Below, one piece after another: positions 1 to 7,246 of a stretch of 11,374 bases of DNA. This stretch comes from Bacteroidales bacterium UBA4073. GTDB taxonomy: Bacteria > Bacteroidota > Bacteroidia > Bacteroidales > Tenuifilaceae. Under the pieces are notes generated by a model, which made no database searches, was not told where the DNA came from, and saw nothing but the letters and a program-made list of their open reading frames with translations. The stretch is taken from positions 22,766-34,139 of the forward strand of contig DFYV01000133.1 of the NCBI GenBank assembly GCA_002383425.1, given 5' to 3'. Made by a program: the position numbers and the translations under genes. Each line of letters begins with the position of its first letter. Position 1 is the first letter of the stretch.

Positions 1-117
1 GACGTACTTGTTCGCTGGTACTACCCCGAAGACGATGAGGATATGCAGGAAGCAGGTGAAGAGTATGCCGACATTGTTGATGTGCCCTTTGAGCAAATTG
101 GCTACACGCTTAGTTAA
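1..117 (+). CDS. SiaC-family regulatory phosphoprotein (DUF1987), C-terminal fragment
   Basis: Only the last 38 codons and the TAA stop are present; the gene begins left of the window. The visible tail has the acidic pattern RWYYPEDDEDMQEAGEEYA followed by DVPFE, which I recognise from memory as the C-terminus of the DUF1987/SiaC family. In Pseudomonas, SiaC is phosphorylated on a threonine by the kinase SiaB and dephosphorylated by the PP2C phosphatase SiaA; the unphosphorylated form binds a diguanylate cyclase. The phosphorylation site is outside this fragment. It ends 28 bp before the ABC transporter gene on the same strand, with no terminator between, so co-transcription is likely (inference). 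The family call rests on a short but distinctive tail. Confidence 0.8.
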   Translation, partial: DVLVRWYYPEDDEDMQEAGEEYADIVDVPFEQIGYTLS

Positions 118-145
118 TTTTTTCCCATTTTAGCCCCGGTGAATA

Positions 146-3100
146 ATGAGTGAGGAGATACTTAAAGCGCTGATGCAACTCTTTGCAATTATTGCAAAGC
201 AGGACGAAGGTGTTGAGCTCAAAGAGCGTGACTACGTGGTAAACTTTCTCACCCAACAACTCAACGATGAGGCTGTAAAGGAATATATCAACCTATTCGA
301 TAAACATGCAGGCCTGCTCGACAAGGAAGGAAATGACGAAAACGAAGAGGAAAAAGGGAAACCAAAACTTACATCAGTAAAAGATTCTGTACGCATTTTA
401 GGTATTTGTAAAAAAATTAACAAGACACTTACCCAAAAACAAAAAATAGTTGTACTGGTTCGCCTTTATGAGCTGATTAATGCCGACCGCAAATTCACCG
501 AACAACGTATGGCCATCATAAATACCGTGGCCGAAGTATTCAAACTTACCAAAGAAGAAATATCGGATATTGAAAATTTTGTAGTCAAAAACCTCCCCGA
601 AGAGTTAGACATACCCAGCATTTTAACCATTCACGATAAACCGTTTACAGGCAAAAGCTGCAAGCACATTACCACCGAAGCCCTTGACGGGTACATATAC
701 ATTCTTCAAATCAAAAGCGAAGATCTTTACTTCCTGAAATATACTGGTAATGAGGATATCTTCCTGAATGGGCTTCCCGTTCGTAACCGCCGGATATACC
801 TTTTTGCCAGCGGTAGCTCCCTAAAGTTACCCAAAGGTAAACCCGTTTACTACACCGACGTGGTAGCCCATTTCCTTGCTGACTCTACCTCAATCCGAAT
901 ATCGTACAAAGTAGAAAACGTTGGATTCCAGTTTAAAAGCGGCGATATTGGGCTTAGAAACATCACCTTCTCCGAAGGACACGGCAAGTTGGTGGGCATT
1001 ATGGGGGTTAGTGGTGCAGGCAAAACCACACTTCTTAACGTACTTGCCGGTATCGAAAAACCAACTACCGGCCGCGTTTTAGTTAACGGCTACGACCTTC
1101 ACAACGAGAAAGAAAAACTTGAAGGGGTAATTGGGGTTATTCCACAGGATGACTTGCTGATTGAGGAACTAACGGTTTTTGAAAACCTTTACTATAACGC
1201 TAAGCTCTGCTTTAAGGATAAAACCGAGGAGGAACTTGTTGCCCTTGTCGATAAAACCTTGACCAACCTTGGCCTTCTGGAGCGCAAAAACCTTAAGGTA
1301 GGAACCCCGTTTAACAAGATGATATCCGGTGGCCAACGCAAAAGGTTAAACATAGCACTTGAGCTAATCCGTGAACCCTCAATACTTTTTGTGGATGAGC
1401 CCACTTCCGGCCTTTCGTCGCGTGATTCGGAAAACGTTATGGATCTCCTTCGCGAGCTAACGCTCAAAGGGAAACTTATTTTTGTGGTTATTCACCAACC
1501 CTCATCGGACATTTATAAAATGTTCGATAACATGATCATTCTGGATACCGGCGGGTACATGATTTACTACGGCAACCCGGTTGAAGCTGTTATGTACTTT
1601 AAGCGCTTAGATATGCAAATTAACAGCAATGTTGGTGAATGCCCGGTTTGCGGAAATGTTAACCCCGAACTCATCTTCAACATCATTGAGGCGCGAGTAG
1701 TTGATGAGTTTGGAAGATACACCCCCATCCGAAAGGTTTCGCAGCAGAAGTGGGAAGAGCTATTCCATGAAAACATTAAGATTACCCCAATACCCGATGA
1801 AAAATCAGCTCCACCCAGAACCCTAAATATACCCTCGCGATTTAAACAGTTTCTGATTTACACCAAACGCGACTTTATGTCGAAAATCAGTAACACCCAG
1901 TACATTATCCTAAATCTCCTTGAAACCCCAATTCTGGCCTTTATCTTAGCATACGTAATTCGCTATATAGCCGATCCCAACTCAAATGTTTACATTTTTT
2001 ACGAAAACGAGAACATTCCCATCTACCTGTTCATGGCGCTAATTGTAGCGCTATTTATAGGCCTAACAGTAAGTGCTGAGGAGATTTTCCGCGATCGAAA
2101 AATCCTTAAGCGCGAGGCATTCCTTAACTTAAGCCGATCGAGCTACCTATTCTCCAAAATTACCCTTCTGCTTTTACTCTCTGCTATTCAAACCGCCACC
2201 TTTGTCATAATTGCAAATAGCATATTGGGTATCAGGGGTATGTACTTCGACTACTGGCTTGTGCTTTTCACCACATCGGTTTGTGCAAACCTGCTTGGCT
2301 TGAATATCTCCGCCACATTCAATTCGGCAATTACCATTTACATCGTTATTCCATTACTAATGATTCCTATGATGGTCCTTTCGGGAGCCATGTTCAGCTT
2401 TGATAAGCTTAACCGTTCGGTGGGCAGCTTTAACAGAGTACCCCTAATAGCTGAATTCATGATTACCAAATGGGGCTACGAAGCTCTTGTTGTTCACCAG
2501 TTTAAGGATAATGATTTCCAAAAAACATTCTACAATATAGACAAGGTAATCAACAATGCCAACTATAAAATTACTTACTACATTGACGAGTTAGAAAAGC
2601 GCACCACCGACCTTGTTGACCTTTTGCCCCAAAAAAATGACCCTGAAATTCAGAAAAAAATAGCCGATAGACTTGCTGTTATTCGTAAGGCTATTATAAA
2701 TGAGACATCGTTTGAGGCCCCTTCGGTCACTTTTGATAAGTTTGATAGGTTAAGCCTCAACACCATCGATGAACCAACCGTTTATGCCATATTTGACTAC
2801 CTCGATAGGCTAAAAAACCATTATTCCGATATTTATAATACCCAATCGCAAAAACGAGAGCGAATGATTTCCTACCTTGTTAGCAATAACAGGGAACTCT
2901 ACGAGGCTAAGCGTCGGGCATACCATAACGAAAGCCTTGACGACCTTGCAACTAAAACATTTGAAAAAAACAAAATTGTTCAGTACGGCGATGAGCTGGT
3001 TCAGCAGTACGATCCAGTTTACCGCGACCCCATACCACGGCATCTGCTCGATTTCCGTTCGCACTTCCTTGCCCCCCGTAAACATTTTCTTGGCATGTAT

Positions 3101-3235
3101 TTTGACACTTTCTGGTTTAACATCGTTGTCAACTGGATCATGACCGTTCTACTTTACATAACCCTTTACTACGAATCGCTAAAAAAATTGCTCGATTTTT
3201 TTGGGAAAATTAAAATACCGGCTTTTAAAAAATAA
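146..3235 (+). CDS. ABCG-like ABC transporter half-molecule with N-terminal TerB-like and FHA-like regions
   Basis: A single 1029-residue chain combining regulatory, ATPase and membrane parts. Residues 1-150 are helical and TerB-like (ELINADRKFTEQR around 110-122). Residues 155-255 resemble a degenerate FHA domain (FLNGLPV, then a Gly-Ser turn), but the usual phosphothreonine-binding Arg and Ser are not obvious. The ATPase spans about 262-480: Walker A GVSGAGKTT 287-295, Q-loop Q334, signature SGGQ 394-397, Walker B ending D417-E418, H-loop H450. A CPVCG motif (C499, C502) lies in the linker. Membrane segments fall near 585, 623, 671, 702, 728 and 989. About 230 mostly polar residues, partly coiled-coil-like, separate the last two, the position of the ABCG extracellular loop. 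Order ATPase-then-membrane marks an ABCG-type half transporter that should dimerise. Mycobacterial Rv1747 similarly joins FHA, ABC and ABC2 parts. Substrate unknown. No Shine-Dalgarno sequence supports the start. Confidence 0.93.
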   Translation: MSEEILKALMQLFAIIAKQDEGVELKERDYVVNFLTQQLNDEAVKEYINLFDKHAGLLDKEGNDENEEEKGKPKLTSVKDSVRILGICKKINKTLTQKQKIVVLVRLYELINADRKFTEQRMAIINTVAEVFKLTKEEISDIENFVVKNLPEELDIPSILTIHDKPFTGKSCKHITTEALDGYIYILQIKSEDLYFLKYTGNEDIFLNGLPVRNRRIYLFASGSSLKLPKGKPVYYTDVVAHFLADSTSIRISYKVENVGFQFKSGDIGLRNITFSEGHGKLVGIMGVSGAGKTTLLNVLAGIEKPTTGRVLVNGYDLHNEKEKLEGVIGVIPQDDLLIEELTVFENLYYNAKLCFKDKTEEELVALVDKTLTNLGLLERKNLKVGTPFNKMISGGQRKRLNIALELIREPSILFVDEPTSGLSSRDSENVMDLLRELTLKGKLIFVVIHQPSSDIYKMFDNMIILDTGGYMIYYGNPVEAVMYFKRLDMQINSNVGECPVCGNVNPELIFNIIEARVVDEFGRYTPIRKVSQQKWEELFHENIKITPIPDEKSAPPRTLNIPSRFKQFLIYTKRDFMSKISNTQYIILNLLETPILAFILAYVIRYIADPNSNVYIFYENENIPIYLFMALIVALFIGLTVSAEEIFRDRKILKREAFLNLSRSSYLFSKITLLLLLSAIQTATFVIIANSILGIRGMYFDYWLVLFTTSVCANLLGLNISATFNSAITIYIVIPLLMIPMMVLSGAMFSFDKLNRSVGSFNRVPLIAEFMITKWGYEALVVHQFKDNDFQKTFYNIDKVINNANYKITYYIDELEKRTTDLVDLLPQKNDPEIQKKIADRLAVIRKAIINETSFEAPSVTFDKFDRLSLNTIDEPTVYAIFDYLDRLKNHYSDIYNTQSQKRERMISYLVSNNRELYEAKRRAYHNESLDDLATKTFEKNKIVQYGDELVQQYDPVYRDPIPRHLLDFRSHFLAPRKHFLGMYFDTFWFNIVVNWIMTVLLYITLYYESLKKLLDFFGKIKIPAFKK

Positions 3236-3242
3236 AATTTTG

Positions 3243-3250
3243 TATCTTTA
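3243..3250 (+). promoter_or_regulatory. possible -7 promoter box (TATCTTTA)
   Basis: In the 38-bp gap before the lipoprotein gene, TATCTTTA matches seven of the eight positions of the Bacteroidota -7 consensus TAnnTTTG. Its 3' end is 23 bp upstream of the ATG, a plausible distance for a short leader. No TTG is visible at the -33 spacing, so this may be only a weak internal promoter within an operon. Confidence 0.35.
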
Positions 3251-3273
3251 CTTGTTAGAAACAAGATGCTAAA

Positions 3274-4200
3274 ATGAGAAAATTGCATTTTATATATTTT
3301 CTATCGCTGCTTACTATTACTACACAGGTATTTACTGCTTGCAACTCCTGCAAAAAGCAAGGCGTTGACATAACTCAGGATTTATATGTTCCTGACTCAG
3401 TGATTGAAGTTGCGCCTCCACAGGTAAGCAAGGCGGTTACCGAGCAAATGATGCAAAATATTTCCTCTCCTGTTGAAACGGCAGCTCTTATTAAAGGGTT
3501 AAAAGTGCCCTTTAATAAAAGTTTTCTGGCCAACACCAAACAAGCCGAAAAGTTTAATACTAACTTTGAAAAAGCATTTGCCCTTGGCCTTTACGGCTGC
3601 GACCTGGGCTACCTCAATATGTATGAGAAAACCTCATTTGTAGTTGACTACATCTCAACTATTAAGCGTTTAGCCGATGATATTCAGGTAGGGCAATTTT
3701 TCGACTTCAATACCTTAAAACGACTTGCCACCAATAATGAAAACCTCGATTCACTCATTCTCATCTCACAGCAAAGTTTCAATAGAATTGATGCCTACTT
3801 AGCAGAGACTAATCGCTCAATGCTAAGCGCTGTAATTGTAGCAGGCGTTTGGGTTGAAGGGGCATACATTTCGAGCCGTGTGGCTCAAATAAACAACCAC
3901 CCTAAAATGAGGGAAACCATTGGTGAACAAAAAACCATCCTTAACTACCTTATAGCACTACTGAAGGTTTACGAGAATGACCCAAGCATGGCAAACCTAA
4001 TTGACAGACTGAACAAAATCAAAAAAATATACGATGAGGTTAAAATAACCTACGAAATTGGTGAGCCCGAAATGATTGAGGAAAACGGAGTATTAACATT
4101 CAAGCAAACCGACAAGCAAATAGTTGAAATGAATGATGAGCTTTACCAAGAGTTAATTGCAGGAATACAAGAGTTACGATTCGATTTACTAAAATTGTAA
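3274..4200 (+). CDS. predicted lipoprotein of unknown function, partner of the upstream ABC transporter
   Basis: A 308-residue protein starting with a lipoprotein-type signal: basic MRK, a hydrophobic run to about residue 20, then VFTAC with the candidate lipidated cysteine at C23. The lipobox is a loose fit. Other cysteines are C26 and C109. The mature part looks mainly alpha-helical, with amphipathic stretches and a compact motif GVWVEGAYI at 191-199 in the middle of the longest helical region. I do not recognise an enzyme motif or a named family. The gene starts 38 bp after the ABC transporter and ends 13 bp before the next secreted protein, all on the same strand. The simplest reading is an envelope protein working with the transporter, for example as a periplasmic partner or a cargo, but this is inference from position only. 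Confidence 0.85.
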   Translation: MRKLHFIYFLSLLTITTQVFTACNSCKKQGVDITQDLYVPDSVIEVAPPQVSKAVTEQMMQNISSPVETAALIKGLKVPFNKSFLANTKQAEKFNTNFEKAFALGLYGCDLGYLNMYEKTSFVVDYISTIKRLADDIQVGQFFDFNTLKRLATNNENLDSLILISQQSFNRIDAYLAETNRSMLSAVIVAGVWVEGAYISSRVAQINNHPKMRETIGEQKTILNYLIALLKVYENDPSMANLIDRLNKIKKIYDEVKITYEIGEPEMIEENGVLTFKQTDKQIVEMNDELYQELIAGIQELRFDLLKL

Positions 4201-4213
4201 GATATTTTCAGCT

Positions 4214-4651
4214 ATGAAAAAGATATTACTTTCGTTACTGGTGGCGTTGATTGGCATAACCCATTTTAATAAGGTAAAAGCCCAATCGGAAGAGGAACTG
4301 GTACAAATTTGTACAATGGTAGCAGGCGAAGCTGAATACCTTAAGGATTTCAGAATAAAGCTTGATGCTGGCGACCCACCGCCCGTTCAACGGTTTCCCG
4401 TTCTTCTTAAGAAGGATATCAAGTACCGCTTCACTGTTTGTAACTCCAAAGATTTTGAAGGAAAGGTGATATTACAGCTTTTTGACAATAACCGCCAACT
4501 TGCAACAACTTATATTGTGGCCACAGGAAAGGATTACCCTTACATTGACTGGGTATGTACTAAAACTGGTGCGTATCACCTGGTTTACTCCTTCAGGGAT
4601 GGGAAGGCAGGACTGGCAGTTGGCTTACTATCGATGGTGGGAACAATGTAG
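4214..4651 (+). CDS. small secreted protein of unknown function
   Basis: A 145-residue protein with a clear Sec signal peptide: MKK, a hydrophobic core to about residue 16, and a likely cleavage after VKA at position 23. The mature part of about 122 residues alternates short hydrophobic strands (YRFTVCN near 71-77, KVILQLFDN near 84-92, YHLVYSF near 121-127), consistent with a small beta-sandwich. Three cysteines (C33, C76, C115) are present, of which C76 and C115 lie in strand-like segments and could pair. It is the last gene of the + strand block, 13 bp after the lipoprotein gene, and converges on the kinase gene. I do not recognise a named domain. A periplasmic or outer-membrane accessory role for the same system is inferred from position. 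Confidence 0.82.
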   Translation: MKKILLSLLVALIGITHFNKVKAQSEEELVQICTMVAGEAEYLKDFRIKLDAGDPPPVQRFPVLLKKDIKYRFTVCNSKDFEGKVILQLFDNNRQLATTYIVATGKDYPYIDWVCTKTGAYHLVYSFRDGKAGLAVGLLSMVGTM

Positions 4652-4667
4652 ATGGCGCAATGTTCAA

Positions 4668-4762
4668 CCTGTGAAATACTACAATTTTATAAGGTGAAAT
4701 CCAACGAATGCTTATATTTAACAGTTAATATGAATTATCCAAAGGCAAAATTATTTCACAGG
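4668..4762. repeat. 11-bp perfect inverted repeat with nested near-palindrome
   Basis: CCTGTGAAATA at 4668-4678 is the exact reverse complement of TATTTCACAGG at 4752-4762, with 73 bases between. Inside, 4714-4731 is an AT-rich near-palindrome (ATATT-AAC / GTT-AATAT with one extra base). The element starts 16 bp after the stop of the secreted-protein gene. It could form a stem in the 3' end of that transcript. No flanking target-site duplication is evident. Confidence 0.6.
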
Positions 4763-4784
4763 GCAAGAAATGCAAAAATGGAAC

Positions 4785-4825
4785 ATAGTAGCGAGTAGAT
4801 AGTGGCGAGAGTAGATAGTAGTTAG
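4785..4825. repeat. GTAG-rich left arm of an inverted repeat array
   Basis: This stretch repeats TAGTAG / GAGTAG-type words. Bases 4785-4798 (ATAGTAGCGAGTAG) are the exact reverse complement of 4923-4936. Bases 4815-4825 (ATAGTAGTTAG) are the exact reverse complement of 4964-4974. It therefore faces the CTAC-rich array to its right in opposite orientation. Confidence 0.75.
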
Positions 4826-4878
4826 AAGCAAGGTTTTTTAATTGCTTTCAAATTAATATTTTTGACATACCATCTCCT

Positions 4879-4987
4879 CACTACTCGCTACCCACTACTC
4901 GATACCCACTACTCGATACTCGCTACTCGCTACTATATTCTCGCTACTATTACGGCCTCGCTACTAACTACTATATACTCACTACTG
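4879..4987. repeat. CTAC-rich 14-bp tandem repeat array
   Basis: Four contiguous 14-bp units occupy 4879-4892, 4893-4906, 4907-4920 and 4921-4934, close to the consensus CACTACTCGATACY. A fifth, diverged unit follows at 4935-4948. From 4949 on the repeat decays into irregular CTCGCTACT and ACTACTATA words. The units share CTACTCG. 14 is not a multiple of three and there is no start codon context, so it is not a coding repeat. Confidence 0.85.
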
Positions 4988-5008
4988 TTAAGGAGCGGTT
5001 TTTTATAT

Positions 5009-5992
5009 TCAGTTTTTTTCCACCTCAAGCACTAGGGCCTTTACCCTATTCCAACGCTGAATATCCATTTTAGGACCAAGTACCTCTATTACATGTCCGG
5101 AAAGAATTGAGCCAATTTCACCGCATTTAATCAACGATAGCCCTTTTGATAACCCATAAAGAAACCCTGCTGCGTACAGGTCGCCTGCACCAGTTGTATC
5201 AATACTCGATGCATCAATCACTCCGATTTCAAAAACATTATCGCCTTGTTTGATCAACGAACCGTTAGCCCCAAGCTTAACAACGGCAATATCGGCTAAA
5301 ACCGATAAATCCTTTAATGCCTCAATGGGATGTTTACCGGTAAAGGCTTTTGCCTCCTCCTCGTTGGCAAAAACGATATCAACATAACTCTCAATAATTT
5401 CACGAAGAAAGTCCTTGTTCTCCTCAACCACGTTATAGCTGGCAAGGTCTAAGGAAACGATGCATCCATTCTGCTTGGCCAGTTCAACGGCATGGCGTAT
5501 AAGATTATGGTTCTGCACCAGGTAACCCTCTATGTGAAAATGAGAATAACCATGAAACAATGGTAAGGAAAGATCGTTTGCTCCCATCTCAATGGCAGCG
5601 CCAAGGTAAACGGCAAAGGTTCGTTCCGAATCGGGGGTAATGAAGGCGAGAGCCCTACCCGACTCAGAGTTTCCCCTAAGCATTACTGGAGTAATACCAT
5701 TTTGAACCAAATCGCTTGCAAAAGCCTGCCCAAATGAATCGTCTCCCACCTTACCAATAAAAGCTGCACTAACGCCCAGATTTGCTAAACCGTGAATGGT
5801 ATTGGCAGCACTACCTCCAGCAGCAAGTGTTCGGGGAAGCCCTTCGGTTTGAGCCAGGATGCTTTGCATGCGCTTTGCATCAACAAGCTGCATGCTTCCC
5901 TTTGGCAAATCTAATTCAAAGAGCTTAGCCTCATTTGGCAGCTGAACCAGTATATCGACTAAGGCATTCCCAAGACCAAGAAACTTTGCCAT
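5009..5992 (-). CDS. PfkB-family carbohydrate/nucleoside kinase, adenosine-kinase-like
   Basis: A 327-residue ribokinase-fold kinase that would transfer phosphate from ATP to a sugar or nucleoside hydroxyl in the cytoplasm. The N-terminal PfkB signature is GGSAANT at 59-65 followed by GKVGDDSFG at 80-88. The C-terminal signature DTTGAGD at 265-271 supplies the anion hole and the catalytic base D271. NEEEA at 210-214 matches the metal/phosphate-associated NxxE-type motif of the family. Length and the opening GLGNALVDIL fit the adenosine-kinase-like branch common in Bacteroidota. Sequence alone cannot separate adenosine from ribose, fructose or another sugar as substrate. The gene lies just downstream of the tRNA-Asn terminator and is probably transcribed from its own promoter. 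It ends at the convergent repeat region. Confidence 0.92.
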   Translation of the reverse strand: MAKFLGLGNALVDILVQLPNEAKLFELDLPKGSMQLVDAKRMQSILAQTEGLPRTLAAGGSAANTIHGLANLGVSAAFIGKVGDDSFGQAFASDLVQNGITPVMLRGNSESGRALAFITPDSERTFAVYLGAAIEMGANDLSLPLFHGYSHFHIEGYLVQNHNLIRHAVELAKQNGCIVSLDLASYNVVEENKDFLREIIESYVDIVFANEEEAKAFTGKHPIEALKDLSVLADIAVVKLGANGSLIKQGDNVFEIGVIDASSIDTTGAGDLYAAGFLYGLSKGLSLIKCGEIGSILSGHVIEVLGPKMDIQRWNRVKALVLEVEKN

Positions 5993-6012
5993 AACCCATC
6001 TTATTTATCGTG

Positions 6013-6020
6013 TAAATATA
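6013..6020 (-). promoter_or_regulatory. possible -7 box for the kinase gene (TATATTTA)
   Basis: Read on the minus strand, TATATTTA matches the Bacteroidota -7 consensus at all but the last base and lies 20 bp before the kinase ATG. It follows directly after the T-rich tail of the tRNA terminator. No matching -33 TTG is visible, because that position falls in the terminator hairpin. Confidence 0.35.
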
Positions 6021-6050
6021 AAAATAAAAACCCCGATCACTATCGGGGTT
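6021..6050 (-). terminator. intrinsic terminator of tRNA-Asn
   Basis: On the minus strand a perfect 9-bp stem (AACCCCGAT with ATCGGGGTT, at 6029-6037 and 6042-6050) with a 4-base loop is followed by a T-rich run. It begins one base after the 3' end of the tRNA, so it should end the tRNA transcript and insulate the downstream kinase. Confidence 0.9.
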
Positions 6051-6051
6051 G

Positions 6052-6125
6052 CTCCTCATCTAGGACTTGAACCTAGGACCCCCTGATTAACAGTCAGGTG
6101 CTCTAACCAACTGAGCTAATGAGGA
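6052..6125 (-). tRNA. tRNA-Asn (anticodon GTT)
   Basis: A 74-nt cloverleaf on the minus strand. The 7-bp acceptor stem pairs TCCTCAT with ATGAGGA, followed by discriminator G, as expected for Asn. The D arm is GCTC/GAGC with loop AGTTGGTTA. The anticodon stem CCTGA/TCAGG encloses loop CTGTTAA with anticodon GTT. The T arm is CTAGG/CCTAG with loop TTCAAGT. CCA is not encoded. The gene is a single-tRNA unit with its own promoter and terminator, between the dehydrogenase and kinase genes. Confidence 0.97.
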
Positions 6126-6145
6126 GTGCTGGTTTTATTGCGGTG

Positions 6146-6177
6146 CAAATGTAATACATTTTGAGAATATGAACCAA
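6146..6177 (-). promoter_or_regulatory. Bacteroidota-type promoter of tRNA-Asn
   Basis: On the minus strand TTG (6175-6177) is followed after 21 bases by TACATTTG (6146-6153), an exact fit to TAnnTTTG. The tRNA starts 20 bp beyond the -7 box. Both boxes and the spacing fit the sigma-ABfr promoter model. Confidence 0.65.
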
Positions 6178-6214
6178 ATTTTTCAAAAATTTTTTACCTC
6201 ATTGGTGGTTACAA

Positions 6215-7165
6215 CTAATTAACAACATTCCGAGGATTCTGCGAAATCCACCCCCGAATGTTATCAAGCACAATATCAACCCGTTTCTCAATTGCTTCGG
6301 TTGTTGCAAAGGCAATATGAGGAAGTAATATGGTATTGGGTGCTTTAAGTATAGGATGGTCAACTTCAATGGGTGGTTCATGCTCATACACATCGATAGC
6401 TGCCCCTGCTATTTGCCCTTGCTGGAGCGCAGTACTCAAAGCCAAACTATCGACAATGGTGCCACGGGCTGTGTTAATTAATATGGCTGTTGGTTTCATT
6501 TGGCCTACTAACGATTTGTTAACCATCCCAACCGTTTGAGGAGTGGCTGGAATATGAAGCGATAAAATATCGGAGGTACTGAAAAGCTCTTCGAGACTTA
6601 CAAATAAAACATTGGACGTTGGTTTTGGCGTTCGGGTATGAACCACAACATTACAGCCGTAAGCTATAGCTAACTGGGCAACCCGTTGGCCAATTGCCCC
6701 GAACCCAAGAATTCCGAATGTTTTTCCAAAAAGTTCACCACCCAGAAATCCATTCCTTGAACCACCATTCCGGGTAACAGAATCCATGGCAACAATGTTT
6801 CGCAGTAAAGCCACTGCAAGAGTCAGTGTTAGCTCTGCCACGGCAGCAGTACTATACCCCGCAGCATTGCAAACGGTTATTGAATGTTCCTTGCAGTAAT
6901 CCAGTGGCACATGATCCACCCCTGTGAATGCCACTGAAATCATTTTAAGTAAAGGACACGACCTCAATGTTGTTGCCGCTAACGGATAATTCGATATAAC
7001 AATGACCTCTGCTCCTTGAATGCGCTGCTGCAAATCGGATTGCGAAGCAGGAATTGTGTCGTAAAACTCAACATCAAATCCACTTTTAGCCATTTCTGCT
7101 TTAAAAGCTTCGGCTTTCAGCTTATTGAGCCCAATGGGCTCGGCAAAAACCATTTTCCTATTCAT
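6215..7165 (-). CDS. D-isomer-specific 2-hydroxyacid dehydrogenase
   Basis: A 316-residue NAD(P)-dependent oxidoreductase, predicted to interconvert a 2-keto acid and the D-2-hydroxy acid in the cytoplasm. The nucleotide-binding loop GFGAIG is at 154-159. The catalytic triad is visible as R234 (NTARGTIVD), E263 (DVYEHEPP) and H283 (LLPHIA), with spacing close to that of phosphoglycerate dehydrogenase. There is no C-terminal ACT regulatory domain, and 316 residues is the normal length of the short members (glycerate/hydroxypyruvate or D-lactate type). No serine-biosynthesis gene lies nearby, so substrate is open. The gene follows the DNA glycosylase gene by 81 bp on the same strand, so read-through is possible. 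A second ATG four codons in is an alternative start. Confidence 0.93.
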   Translation of the reverse strand: MNRKMVFAEPIGLNKLKAEAFKAEMAKSGFDVEFYDTIPASQSDLQQRIQGAEVIVISNYPLAATTLRSCPLLKMISVAFTGVDHVPLDYCKEHSITVCNAAGYSTAAVAELTLTLAVALLRNIVAMDSVTRNGGSRNGFLGGELFGKTFGILGFGAIGQRVAQLAIAYGCNVVVHTRTPKPTSNVLFVSLEELFSTSDILSLHIPATPQTVGMVNKSLVGQMKPTAILINTARGTIVDSLALSTALQQGQIAGAAIDVYEHEPPIEVDHPILKAPNTILLPHIAFATTEAIEKRVDIVLDNIRGWISQNPRNVVN

Positions 7166-7246
7166 TGCCTAACTATTCAAATCAAATTAATAACCAGTAG
7201 TACGACCGTTGATACACAACATGGTTTATACCATTTCCATAATGAA

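Larger units (their letters stand above)
4652..5008. other. gene-free convergent intergenic region, rich in repeats
   Basis: This 357-bp gap separates two genes that point at each other. I find no credible coding frame or tRNA. It contains an 11-bp inverted repeat with an AT-rich near-palindrome between its arms, then a GTAG-rich arm and a CTAC-rich arm of tandem repeats, each listed separately. Both flanking genes end here, so some of this structure may help end transcription from both sides, but no textbook GC-hairpin plus T-tract was found. Confidence 0.7.

Noticed and set aside
2810..3085. Minus-strand open frame inside the ABC transporter gene
   Set aside because: Antisense to a well-supported coding region, with no family resemblance and no promoter or ribosome-site support.
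4826..4847. AAGCAA/TTGCTT hairpin with an internal T run
   Set aside because: The stem is only 6 bp and the T run is in the loop, not after the stem, so it is not a convincing terminator.
4879..4987. CRISPR-like array
   Set aside because: Units are 14 bp and contiguous with no unique spacers, and no cas gene is present.
7221..7234. Small palindrome ATGGT-TTAT-ACCAT between the glycosylase and dehydrogenase genes
   Set aside because: A 5-bp AT-rich stem without a T-tract is too weak to call a terminator or operator.
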